Positions 24,748 through 32,499 of a stretch of 64,000 bases of DNA are shown in pieces; position 1 is the first letter of the stretch, and every line of letters starts with the position of its first letter. The stretch covers positions 302,475 through 366,474 of the forward strand of contig NZ_SMZP01000008.1 of NCBI RefSeq assembly GCF_013181195.1. The letters are read 5' to 3'. Below the pieces are notes generated by a model. The model saw only the letters and a list, made by a program, of their open reading frames with translations. It did not search any database and was not told the DNA's origin. This DNA comes from Caulobacter sp. RHG1. GTDB lineage: Bacteria; Pseudomonadota; Alphaproteobacteria; Caulobacterales; Caulobacteraceae. Both the position numbers and the translations under genes were made by a program.

Positions 24748-25896
24748 TTGACCGAAGCTCCGAAACTGCCGCTTAGGGTCTCCCCCCTCAAGGTATGGGC
24801 CGTCTCGGACGGCCGCGCCGGCATCGAGGCCCAGGTCGTGGGCCTGTCGGAAGCGATCGCGCGCCTGGTCCCCTGCGAGGTCGAGGTCAAGCGCGTGGGC
24901 TGGAAGGGCCGCACCGGCCGTCTGCCGTGGTGGCTGCATTTCTTGCCCAAGCGCTGGCTGACGCCCGAAAGCGGCATCCCCCAGGGCAAGGAAGGCGAGT
25001 GGCCCGACATCTGGGTCGCCGCCGGCCGCGCCACCCTGCCGCTGTCGATCCGCGCCAAGCGCTGGTCGGGGGGCAAGACCTATGTGGTGCAGATCCAGGA
25101 CCCGCGGGTCCCGGCCCACATGTTCGACCTGGTGATCCCGCCCAAGCACGACCGTCTGGACGGCGACAACGTGCTGCCGATCAGCGGCTCGCCGCACCGG
25201 GTCACGCCCAAGCGGCTTGAGGCCGAGTACGAGGCCTTCAAGGATCTGATCGATCCCCTGCCCCGGCCGCGCGTCGCGGTGCTGGTCGGCGGCAAGTCCA
25301 AGGCCTTCGACCTCTCCAGCGAGCGGGCGGCGCAGATCGCCCACTCGATCCAGATCCCGCTGGAGCAGGAAGGCGGCAGCCTGCTGATGACCTTCTCGCG
25401 CCGCACGCCGGACGCCGCCCGCGCTCTGATGACGGCCCGCCTTCGCCACCTGCCGGGGACGACCTGGGATGGTCAGGGCGCCAACCCCTATTTCGCCTTC
25501 CTGGCCGGCGCCGACTACATCCTCGTCACCGAGGACTCCACGAACATGGCCACCGAGGCGGCCTCGACCGGCAAGCCGGTGTTCGTGCTGAAGATGGACG
25601 GTTCCAGCCTGAAGTTCCGGCTCTTCCACGAGGAACTGGAGCGCATGGGCGCAGCCCGCCCCTATGGCGGCGCGTTCCATGGCTGGACCTACGATCCGGT
25701 CGATGAGACCGATCGCGCCGCCCGCGAGGTTCTGGCCCGGATCGGCGTGGAGATTCCCGCGCCGGTGGTCGAGCCCGTGGAGATCGAGGAGGCTCCAAAG
25801 CCGAAGCGGAAGCCTCGCGTGAAGCCGATCGAGGGGACTGTGGAGAGCCCCACCCCCAAGCCGCGCAAACCGCGTGCGATCAAGCCGAAAGTTTGA
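24748..25896 (+). CDS. ELM1 (mitochondrial-fission ELM1-like) family protein
   Basis: The protein has 382 residues with a two-domain GT-B-like fold related to glycosyltransferases. Landmarks are WAVSDGRAGIEAQVVGL at the start, VQIQDPRVPAHMFDLVIPPKHD near 120, and LVTEDSTNMATEAASTGKPVFVL near 270. The C-terminal 50 residues are a proline- and lysine-rich tail (KPKRKPRVKPIEG), probably disordered. The bacterial function is unknown; the family name comes from plant homologues. The start is taken as TTG 24748 with GGGGGT upstream, because the ATG at 24685 lies against the greA terminator. Confidence 0.85.
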   Translation: MTEAPKLPLRVSPLKVWAVSDGRAGIEAQVVGLSEAIARLVPCEVEVKRVGWKGRTGRLPWWLHFLPKRWLTPESGIPQGKEGEWPDIWVAAGRATLPLSIRAKRWSGGKTYVVQIQDPRVPAHMFDLVIPPKHDRLDGDNVLPISGSPHRVTPKRLEAEYEAFKDLIDPLPRPRVAVLVGGKSKAFDLSSERAAQIAHSIQIPLEQEGGSLLMTFSRRTPDAARALMTARLRHLPGTTWDGQGANPYFAFLAGADYILVTEDSTNMATEAASTGKPVFVLKMDGSSLKFRLFHEELERMGAARPYGGAFHGWTYDPVDETDRAAREVLARIGVEIPAPVVEPVEIEEAPKPKRKPRVKPIEGTVESPTPKPRKPRAIKPKV

Positions 25897-25941
25897 TTTT
25901 TCTCGTTGCCGGCGCGCAGACGTTCGCGTTATGTTCGCGAC

Positions 25942-26169
25942 ATGGTTGAACCGCCAAGCATACCTCGCCCAGGCAAGGCCGCGCGGAATGAACAGCGCAA
26001 GGCGTTGGCGGCGACCTGTAACGCCACGGCCGTGGCGTTCCTGGGCTCAGCGCTCCTGCAGCCGCTCGTATCCGGCCGCGCCACCCCCTTACTAGTGGTC
26101 GGCGCGCTCGTGAGTTTCATTGCCCTTCAGGGCGCCCTGCACTACGTTCTTTATCGAGTGGAGGACTGA
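25942..26169 (+). CDS. Small membrane protein, 75 residues
   Basis: A basic N-terminus (PRPGKAARNEQRKALAA) is followed by two hydrophobic helices, ATAVAFLGSALLQPLV and PLLVVGALVSFIALQGALHYVLY. I do not recognise the family. The ATG at 25942 has no good ribosome site; a TTG at 25906 would add 12 residues. The stop TGA touches the ATG of the next mini-gene, so the two are almost certainly co-translated, in front of pseG. Confidence 0.65.
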   Translation: MVEPPSIPRPGKAARNEQRKALAATCNATAVAFLGSALLQPLVSGRATPLLVVGALVSFIALQGALHYVLYRVED

Positions 26170-26283
26170 ATGGATCCTGTCTTTCAATCCATGCTGATCT
26201 GCTTGGTGTTCATCGCCTCGGCGTTCGGCGTCCACTGGTTCTTCATGCGGGACTACAATCGCGCGAAGAAACGGCGCGACTGA
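26170..26283 (+). CDS. Very small membrane protein, 37 residues
   Basis: It begins MDPVFQSMLICLVFIASAF and continues as a single membrane helix with a basic tail ending AKKRRD. The ATG directly follows the stop of the 75-residue gene (TGAATG), and the stop lies one base before the probable pseG start. The tight packing on both sides and normal Caulobacter-like codon use support it as real. It has no recognised relative; it could anchor or partner the 75-residue protein. Confidence 0.6.
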   Translation: MDPVFQSMLICLVFIASAFGVHWFFMRDYNRAKKRRD

Positions 26284-26284
26284 A

Positions 26285-27265
26285 CTGCCGCGCATCCTCT
26301 TCATCTGCAACGCGGGCCCCGCCATCGGCGGCGGACACGTCATGCGTTCGATCACCCTGGCGCGGGCTCTGCAGGCGCGGGGCGCGGCGTGCGCGTTCCT
26401 GGCGACGCCGGAAACAGCGCGGGTGCTGGAAGCCTTCGCGCCGGACATGGCGCCGGTCGCGGACGACGACGGCTTCAGCGCCGTGGCCTTCGATCACTAC
26501 GGGCTCTCGGCCGACGACCACCGCGCGCTGGCCAAGGGCCGGCCCAGCCTGGCGCTCGACGACCTGGCCGACCGGCCACTGGCTGTCGATCTCGTCCTCG
26601 ACTCCGGCCCGGTCCGCAAGGCCGAGGACTATGCGGGCCTCGTCTCGCCCGAAACACGCCTGTTGCTGGGCCCGGCCTATGCCCCCGTGCGGCCGGCCTT
26701 CGCCGCCCTGCGCGAAACCGCCCTCGCCCGCCGAGCCGAGCGTGGCCCAGTGAAGCGGATCCTGGTGTCGCTGGGCCTAACCGACGTCGGCGGAATCACC
26801 GGCCGGGTGGCGGACCTGCTGCGCCCGCTGGCTGGCGAGGCGAGGCTGGATCTCGTCCTGGGCGGGGGCGCGCCCTCTCTGCCGGGCCTGTGGGAGATCG
26901 CCGCGCAGGATCCCCGCGTGACCCTGCATGTCGACACCCAGCACATGCCCGAACTGGTGCTGGAGGCCGACCTGGCCATCGGGGCCGGCGGGTCCACGAC
27001 CTGGGAGCGCTGCACCCTGGGCCTGCCCGCCCTGAGCCTGATCCTGGCCGACAATCAGGTCGCTGCGGCCCAGGCGCTGGACGCAGCCAGCGCCTCGCCA
27101 TGCCTGGACGTCGCCGCCCCCCACTTCGAAGCCGCCTTCAAGGCGATGGTCGCCGACCTGCTGACCAACACCGACCGCCGCGCGGCCCTGTCGACCGCCA
27201 GCGCCGCCGTCTGCGACGGACTGGGCGCGGACCGGGCGGCGGAAGCGCTCCTGGCCGCCCTCTAG
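26285..27265 (+). CDS. pseG: UDP-2,4-diacetamido-2,4,6-trideoxy-beta-L-altropyranose hydrolase (PseG; FlmD in Caulobacter)
   Basis: PseG removes UDP from the pseudaminic acid precursor, in the cytoplasm. The frame reads LPRILFICNAGPAIGGGHVMRS from CTG 26285. The GxGH motif histidine (residue 18 from this start) corresponds to the catalytic His17 known in Campylobacter PseG. The first ATG, at 26342, lies after that histidine and would give a dead enzyme, so translation must start upstream; CTG 26285, one base after the preceding stop, is the best candidate. The C-terminal GT-B-like half has LVSLGLTDVGG and AIGAGGSTTWERCTLGLPAL, typical of PseG. Length is about 326 residues. Confidence 0.87.
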   Translation: MPRILFICNAGPAIGGGHVMRSITLARALQARGAACAFLATPETARVLEAFAPDMAPVADDDGFSAVAFDHYGLSADDHRALAKGRPSLALDDLADRPLAVDLVLDSGPVRKAEDYAGLVSPETRLLLGPAYAPVRPAFAALRETALARRAERGPVKRILVSLGLTDVGGITGRVADLLRPLAGEARLDLVLGGGAPSLPGLWEIAAQDPRVTLHVDTQHMPELVLEADLAIGAGGSTTWERCTLGLPALSLILADNQVAAAQALDAASASPCLDVAAPHFEAAFKAMVADLLTNTDRRAALSTASAAVCDGLGADRAAEALLAAL

Positions 27266-27316
27266 GCGTTTGCCGTCGTCAGGCGCATCCTCCCCTCATC
27301 AAGCGAGGGGCAGGGC

Positions 27317-28171
27317 ATGACGAAGACATCCGTGGTGATCACCGGCGTGTCCACCGGCATCGGCTGGGGCGCGGCCAAGGTGCTGACGGCCAAGGGCTTC
27401 CACGTGTTCGGCAGCGTGCGAAAGCGCGCCGACGCCGACCGGCTGAAGACCGAGTTCGGCGACGCCTTCACCCCGCTCCTGTTCGACATCACCGACGAAG
27501 CGGCCGTGCGCGAAGGCGCTAGGCAGGTCGAGGCCGCGCTGGACGGCGCGACCCTGGCGGGCCTGGTCAACAACGCCGGCATCGCCGTCGCCGGCCCCCT
27601 GCTCTATCTGCCGGTCGAGGAATGGCGCCAGCAGCTGGAGGTCAACCTGACCGGCGTGGTCGTCGCCACCCAGGCCTTCGCGCCGCTGCTCGGGGCGGGT
27701 GAGGCCCGCCGGGGCCGGCCCGGCCGGATCGTCAACATCTCGTCGGTCGGCGGCCGAAACGCCAACCCGTTCATGGCCCCCTACTGCACCAGCAAGTTCG
27801 GACTGGAGGGCCTGTCGGAGTCGCTGCGCCGCGAGCTGCTGCCGTTCGGCGTCGACGTCGTGGTGGTCGCTCCCGGTGCGGTCGCGACGCCGATCTGGGC
27901 CAAGGCCGACGAGACCGACACCAGCCGCTACGCGGGCACGATCTACGCCCCAGCCCTGGAGCGCCTGCGCCAGTACATGCTGACCATCGGCAAGGCCGGC
28001 CTGCCGCCCGAGGCCATCGGCGAAGTCATCCACACGGCCCTGGCCGCGGCCCGGCCCAAGGTCCGCTACGTCGTCTCGCCCTCGCCCGTGCAGGTGCTGA
28101 TGACCGAGATCCTGCCCAAGCGCACGCTGGACCGGATCACGGGCAAACGGCTGGGCCTGATCGAGGGCTAG
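27317..28171 (+). CDS. Short-chain dehydrogenase/reductase (SDR)
   Basis: The protein has 284 residues with the classical Rossmann fold. The cofactor loop is TGVSTGIG (9-16), followed by NNAG near 87, a serine in NISSVGG, and the YxxxK pair in YCTSK. A basic residue pair (SVRKRAD) after the second strand favours NADP(H). The C-terminal extension ends in TGKRLGLIEG. The substrate is unknown. Lying between pseG and pseI it could touch sugar chemistry, but no known pseudaminate step needs an SDR other than PseB, and this lacks PseB features. Convergent 4-bp overlap with pseI. Confidence 0.88.
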   Translation: MTKTSVVITGVSTGIGWGAAKVLTAKGFHVFGSVRKRADADRLKTEFGDAFTPLLFDITDEAAVREGARQVEAALDGATLAGLVNNAGIAVAGPLLYLPVEEWRQQLEVNLTGVVVATQAFAPLLGAGEARRGRPGRIVNISSVGGRNANPFMAPYCTSKFGLEGLSESLRRELLPFGVDVVVVAPGAVATPIWAKADETDTSRYAGTIYAPALERLRQYMLTIGKAGLPPEAIGEVIHTALAAARPKVRYVVSPSPVQVLMTEILPKRTLDRITGKRLGLIEG

Positions 28172-29220
28172 CCGACCATCGACCAGTCCAGCGGCTCACC
28201 ACGGACGAGGTCACGAGCGGCGGTTTTGCCCAGGACGTTGTCCAGCTCGCCGGGCGGCAGGCCGCTGCCGGGACGGACCGAGCGGACGTTCTGGCGGCTC
28301 AGCGCCTCGCCGGCCTTGACGTCGGCGCTGACATAGAGCGAGCGGCGGAACTGCAGATTGGCCTGTTCTGCCCCCAGCACGTCGTAGTGGGCGACGCCCA
28401 GCGCCGCCCAGGCGTTCCTGGTGTCGTCGACCAGGGCCTTGAACTCGACCGGCTCCAGGCTGAAGGCCGCGTCGGGGCCACCGTCGGCGCGCGCCAGGGT
28501 GAAGTGCTTTTCGATCACGCAGGCGCCCAAGGTCACCGCCGCCACCGAGGCGGCCGTGCCCGGCGTGTGATCCGACAGGCCGATCGGGCAGCCGAAGCGC
28601 TGGGCCATGTCCGGCACGGTCCGGACATTGGCGTCGGCGAAGGTGGCGGGATAGCTGGACACGCAGTGCAGCAGCAGCACCCCCGCCGCGCCGGCTTCCA
28701 GGGCGGTGTCGCGGGCCGTCTGCATCTCCTGAAGGTTGGCCATGCCGGTCGAGATGATCAACGGCTTGCCCTTGGCGGCGGCGTACTTGATCAGCGGCAG
28801 GTCGACGGCCTCGAACGAGGCGATCTTGAAGGCCGGCGCGCCCAGGCCGTCCAGCAGGTCGACCGCGGTCTCATCGAACGGACTGGAGAAGATGGTCACG
28901 CCGCGCTGGCGCGCGCGGTCAAAGATCGCCGCGTGCCATTCGAACGGCGTCTGGGCTTCCTGATAGAGCTCGTACAGGGTGCGGCCGTCCCACAGACCGC
29001 CATGGATCTTGAACTCGGGCCGGTCGACGTCCAGCGTGATGGTGTCGGCGGTGTAGGTCTGGATCTTGATCGCGTCGCAGCCGGTGTCGGCCGCCGCGTC
29101 CACCATCGCCAGGCAGCGCTCGAGGCTGCCGTTGTGGTTGCCCGACAGCTCGCAGATCACATACGGCGGATAATCGGCCCCGATCTTGTGGCCGTCGATC
29201 TCGATGAAGGGCGCGGTCAT
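28168..29220 (-). CDS. pseI: Pseudaminic acid synthase (PseI/NeuB family)
   Basis: PseI condenses the sugar product of PseG with phosphoenolpyruvate to give pseudaminic acid. The 350-residue protein has the NeuB-type TIM barrel: CELSGNHNGSLERC at the active-site entrance (about 23), IKIQTYTADTITLD, and GLSDHTPGTAAS near 215, with a C-terminal SAF (antifreeze-like) domain from about 290. The EFKIHGGLWDGRTLYELY segment favours PseI over sialic or legionaminic acid synthases. In Caulobacter this activity (named NeuB) feeds flagellin glycosylation by FlmG. It is transcribed towards the SDR, opposite to pseG. Confidence 0.9.
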   Translation of the reverse strand: MTAPFIEIDGHKIGADYPPYVICELSGNHNGSLERCLAMVDAAADTGCDAIKIQTYTADTITLDVDRPEFKIHGGLWDGRTLYELYQEAQTPFEWHAAIFDRARQRGVTIFSSPFDETAVDLLDGLGAPAFKIASFEAVDLPLIKYAAAKGKPLIISTGMANLQEMQTARDTALEAGAAGVLLLHCVSSYPATFADANVRTVPDMAQRFGCPIGLSDHTPGTAASVAAVTLGACVIEKHFTLARADGGPDAAFSLEPVEFKALVDDTRNAWAALGVAHYDVLGAEQANLQFRRSLYVSADVKAGEALSRQNVRSVRPGSGLPPGELDNVLGKTAARDLVRGEPLDWSMVG

Positions 29221-29231
29221 GGCGGTTCACC

Positions 29232-29249
29232 CGGAAAACGTGGTTTCCG
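29232..29249. promoter_or_regulatory. Inverted repeat before pseI
   Basis: CGGAAA (29232-29237) and TTTCCG (29244-29249) are perfect 6-bp arms with a 6-bp spacer, 12 bp upstream of the pseI start. It is a weak candidate operator or leader hairpin. Confidence 0.35.
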
Positions 29250-29288
29250 TCAGCTTAACGCCGCAAAGGTGGACGAGGCGTCAATCGC

Positions 29289-29489
29289 CTAGTCGACGGC
29301 ATGCTCCATGACCGGCGGTTCGACCGGCCGCGTGTCGTAGTCGCGCTTGGCGTTCCAGGCCGAGATCCCGGCCACCGCGCAGAACGCCGCGATCAACGCC
29401 GCGCCCAGGGTCACGTCGCCGAACCAAAGATTGGCCAGGCCGGCAAAGAGGGCCACGATCGCTGCGGCCAGCAAGATTGCGAGCTTCAT
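29289..29489 (-). CDS. Small two-helix membrane protein, 66 residues
   Basis: The protein begins KLAILLAAAIVALFAGLANLWFG and has a second helix, TLGAALIAAFCAVAGISAW, with a short polar tail. GAGGAAACCTG before ATG 29489 is a good ribosome site. It is divergent from trxB (61 bp gap) and lies 68 bp upstream of pseI in the same direction, so pseI could be co-transcribed. Function unknown. Confidence 0.72.
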   Translation of the reverse strand: MKLAILLAAAIVALFAGLANLWFGDVTLGAALIAAFCAVAGISAWNAKRDYDTRPVEPPVMEHAVD

Positions 29490-29550
29490 CAGGTTTCCTC
29501 CGCGTGGCTTGTGGTCGCCACTGAATGGAATCGACACTATATCTGCGGCC

Positions 29551-30558
29551 ATGTCCACGTCCGCTCCTCGCCACACGCGCTGCCTGATCATCGGTTCGGG
29601 TCCCGCTGGCTACACCGCCGCCATCTACGCCGCTCGCGCGCTGCTGAAACCCGTGCTGATCGCGGGCATCCAGCCGGGCGGCCAGCTGACCATCACGACC
29701 GATGTCGAGAACTATCCGGGCTTCGCCGACGTCATCCAGGGTCCCTGGCTGATGGACCAGATGCGCGCCCAGGCCGAGCATGTCGGCACCGAGCTGGTCA
29801 ACGACATCGTGCTGTCGGTCGACCTGTCCAAGCGTCCGTTCACGGTCACCACCGACAGCGGCCAGGACTGGATCGCCGAAACCATCATCATCGCCACGGG
29901 CGCCCAGGCCAAGTGGCTGGGCATCGAGAGCGAAGCCAAGTTCCAGGGCTTTGGCGTCAGCGCCTGCGCCACCTGCGACGGCTTCTTCTATCGCAACAAG
30001 GACGTCATCGTGGTCGGCGGCGGCAACACCGCCGTGGAAGAGGCGCTGTTCCTGACCAGCTTCGCCAGCAAGGTCACGCTGGTGCATCGCAAGGACGAGC
30101 TGCGGGCCGAGAAGATCCTGCAGGAGCGCCTGCTGGCCCACCCCAAGATCGAGGTCATCTGGGACAGCGTCATCGACGAGGTCACCGGCCAGACCGACCC
30201 GATGGGCGTCACCGGCGCGCGGCTGAAGAACATCAAGACCGGCGAGACCCAGGACGTGGCCGCCGACGGCGTGTTCATCGCCATCGGCCACGCCCCGTCG
30301 TCGGAGCTGTTCAAGGGCCAGCTGGAAACCGGTCCGGGCGGCTATCTGAAGGTCAAGCCGGGCACGGCCTCGACCGCCATCGAAGGCGTCTATGCGGCCG
30401 GCGACGTGACGGACGACGTGTATCGCCAGGCGGTGACGGCGGCCGGCATGGGCTGCATGGCGGCGCTGGAAGCCGTGCGCTTCCTGGCCGAGGAAGACCA
30501 CAAGGCCGCGCATCATCCGATCAGCCACGCGGAAGCGAACAAGATCGGGGTCTGGTAG
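29551..30558 (+). CDS. trxB: Thioredoxin reductase
   Basis: This FAD flavoprotein passes electrons from NADPH to thioredoxin. The 335-residue product has the FAD loop GSGPAGYTAAIYAAR near residue 15, the redox-active Cys139-Ala-Thr-Cys142, the NADPH loop VVGGGNTAVEEA, and a C-terminal FAD stretch EGVYAAGDVTDDVYRQAVTAAGMGC. It is about 15 residues longer at the C-terminus than E. coli TrxB (AAHHPISHAEANKIGVW), which is usual in alphaproteobacteria. ATG 29551 is in the expected place. A dispersed repeat begins 8 bp after the stop. Confidence 0.97.
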   Translation: MSTSAPRHTRCLIIGSGPAGYTAAIYAARALLKPVLIAGIQPGGQLTITTDVENYPGFADVIQGPWLMDQMRAQAEHVGTELVNDIVLSVDLSKRPFTVTTDSGQDWIAETIIIATGAQAKWLGIESEAKFQGFGVSACATCDGFFYRNKDVIVVGGGNTAVEEALFLTSFASKVTLVHRKDELRAEKILQERLLAHPKIEVIWDSVIDEVTGQTDPMGVTGARLKNIKTGETQDVAADGVFIAIGHAPSSELFKGQLETGPGGYLKVKPGTASTAIEGVYAAGDVTDDVYRQAVTAAGMGCMAALEAVRFLAEEDHKAAHHPISHAEANKIGVW

Positions 30559-30565
30559 GGCGGCT

Positions 30566-30685
30566 TAGCGCCCCCTCCGGCCCTTCGGACCACCTCCCCC
30601 GTTGCACGGGGGAGGAGAAAACCTTTCCTCCCCTGCGAAGCGGGGGAGGTGGCGCGGCGCGCAGCGCCGCGACGGAGGGGGCGCT
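30566..30685. repeat. Dispersed inverted repeat, copy 4 (C-run ends outside)
   Basis: The outer arms AGCGCCCCCTCCG and CGGAGGGGGCGCT (30567-30579 and 30673-30685) are perfect reverse complements. Two CCTCCCC/GGGGAGG hairpins lie in the centre. It fills the gap between the convergent trxB and SleB-type genes and matches the copy at 14092 closely. Confidence 0.88.
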
Positions 30686-30694
30686 CCCCTCCTT

Positions 30695-31927
30695 CTAGTT
30701 CAGCGGGTTCAACAAACTCGGCGGCCGTGACTTCGGCTTCGGCGGGGGTGGCGGCGGCGGAGGCGGCGCGGGCGGCGCCTCGACCGCAGCCGGCGGCGGG
30801 TCGGCGACGGCTTCCAGCGCCTTGTTGATCCGCTCGATCTCTTCGGCCGTCGGGATCCGGCGTCCCGCCACCGAGCCCTGCACCGTCACCCGCTCGCCGC
30901 CGTGGCCGTCGGGGACCGAGATCAGCTTGGCTTCCGGCAGCACGAGATTGCCCACGCCCAGGGCCTGGGCCGCGGCGCCGACCATCGGCGTCGGCGCGTT
31001 CTGAGCGGCCAGCACCTCGGGCGGGGCCGCTTCCAGCGTGCGCGGGTCGGCGGCCATCAGGATCTCGGCCGAGACGGTCTCGTTGCCGGAATAGCGGCCG
31101 TTGAACGCCGCCAGGGTCCCGGACGGGCCCGTCCAGCGATAGAAGATGTGCTGGCCGAACTTCCTCAGCTTGACCAGGGTCGGCGCCCAGTACGGCGAGA
31201 CGTAGTCGGCATGGTAGTGGGTCGACATGCCCACCGGCTTGAACACGAAGCCGCTCAGCGCCCGCTTGGCCACGGCCTGCGCATTCGCCCACATGGCCGG
31301 CACGGGCGTGCGCGCCAGGGAGCCGTCGCAAGCAAAGCTGAACTGGCATCCGGTGACCCGCGCAGCGCCCTCATAGATCACGCCGCAGACCGACTTCGGA
31401 TAGCCCGGGTGGCGCATGCGGTTCAGCACTGTCTGGGCCACGGCCTGCTGGCCCTCGCCCGGCTCGAAGGCGGCCTCGTAGTAGACGGCCTGCGACAGAC
31501 AGTTCAGCGCCTTGGCCCGGGCGTCGGCCGAACCGGTCAGCACGAACGGCTTGGCGGCCTCCAGCTCGTCGGGCGCCATCGGGCGCAGGCTGTTGATCAG
31601 CCGCGCCTCGTCGAAGTCGGGCGCGCGGTCGCCGATCCGCGGGATGTCCTTGAGATTGATGACCTCCCAGCCCTCCACGCGCCCCCAGTAGTCCGTATGC
31701 GGACGAGGATCGTGGCGCTTGGCCAGGGCCAGCATGGCCGGGTCGAAGTCGGCGGTGTAGCGGGCCAGGCCCTTGTCGGTGAAGCTGCGGGTGATCCGCA
31801 CCATCCCGCCTGCCCGTCCTTCGCCGGCCGGCACGTAATAGGTGGTGGTCGAGCACGCCCAAAGGCCGCCGGCGACCAGCACGGTCGCGGCGGCCCCAAG
31901 GGGCGTTCGAAGGCTCAGGGTCCCCAC
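30695..31927 (-). CDS. SleB-type cell-wall hydrolase, probable lipoprotein with poly-proline tail
   Basis: The protein has 410 residues. The N-terminus ends in LWACSTT, a plausible lipobox, so the mature protein is probably anchored to a membrane facing the periplasm. The central domain (about 145-260) is Hydrolase_2/SleB: LNCLSQAVYYEAAFEPGEGQ carries the catalytic glutamate, followed by QTVLNRMRHPGYPKSVCGVIY and a STHYHADYVSPYW strand. It likely cleaves glycan strands of peptidoglycan. The C-terminus ends with nine consecutive prolines and a KPKSRPP stretch, suited to spanning the wall or binding a partner. It follows dps by 17 bp. Confidence 0.88.
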   Translation of the reverse strand: MGTLSLRTPLGAAATVLVAGGLWACSTTTYYVPAGEGRAGGMVRITRSFTDKGLARYTADFDPAMLALAKRHDPRPHTDYWGRVEGWEVINLKDIPRIGDRAPDFDEARLINSLRPMAPDELEAAKPFVLTGSADARAKALNCLSQAVYYEAAFEPGEGQQAVAQTVLNRMRHPGYPKSVCGVIYEGAARVTGCQFSFACDGSLARTPVPAMWANAQAVAKRALSGFVFKPVGMSTHYHADYVSPYWAPTLVKLRKFGQHIFYRWTGPSGTLAAFNGRYSGNETVSAEILMAADPRTLEAAPPEVLAAQNAPTPMVGAAAQALGVGNLVLPEAKLISVPDGHGGERVTVQGSVAGRRIPTAEEIERINKALEAVADPPPAAVEAPPAPPPPPPPPPKPKSRPPSLLNPLN

Positions 31928-31944
31928 CCTGTTCTCCTGGAAGC

Positions 31945-32424
31945 TTACTTCTTGCCCAGGGTCGAACGGATCATCCAGGCATGCTTCTCGTGCGCCTGCA
32001 GGCGCTGGGTCAGCAGGTCGGCGGTGGCTTCGTCGCCGGCCTCGTCAGCGGCGGGGAAGCTGTCGCGCAGGGTGCGGATCACCGTCTCGTTGTCGGCCAG
32101 CAGCTCGTTGAACATGGCTTCCCAGTCGTTCTCGGGATTGCCGTCCTTGATGCTGGAAAGGTTGCCGAACGCGCCGTAGCCCTGCGGGGCCAGCTCGCCC
32201 AGAGCGCGGATGCGCTCGGCGATGTCGTCCAGCGCCGCCCATTCCTCTTGATATTGGCCTTCCAGCAGCACGTGCAGCGACTGGAAATTCGGGCCGCGAA
32301 CATTCCAGTGATAGCCATGCGTCTTCAGATAGAGCGCGTAGCTGTCGGCCAGCACCTTGTTGAGGGCCGAAGCGATGTCGCCGCGCTGCTTGGCGGTCAG
32401 TCCGGTGTTCAGGGCGTCAGCCAT
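31945..32424 (-). CDS. dps: Dps-type ferritin-like DNA-protection protein
   Basis: Dps forms 12-subunit shells that oxidise and store iron and protect DNA in starvation or oxidative stress. The 159-residue protein has the four-helix fold, with the inter-subunit ferroxidase residues in THGYHWNVRGPNFQSLH (His) and LLEGQYQEEWAALDDIAERI (Asp and Glu). The N-terminal tail is short and has few lysines, so DNA binding through that tail is doubtful. GGGAG lies 8 nt before ATG 32424. It is followed directly by the SleB-type gene, probably in one transcript. Confidence 0.95.
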   Translation of the reverse strand: MADALNTGLTAKQRGDIASALNKVLADSYALYLKTHGYHWNVRGPNFQSLHVLLEGQYQEEWAALDDIAERIRALGELAPQGYGAFGNLSSIKDGNPENDWEAMFNELLADNETVIRTLRDSFPAADEAGDEATADLLTQRLQAHEKHAWMIRSTLGKK

Positions 32425-32499
32425 AAATAATCTCCCGAGTTGCGCGTCTTAGGTAAGCGTGTCCATGCTGTTGGCAAGACATCTTTGCGGGGAGCGGAG

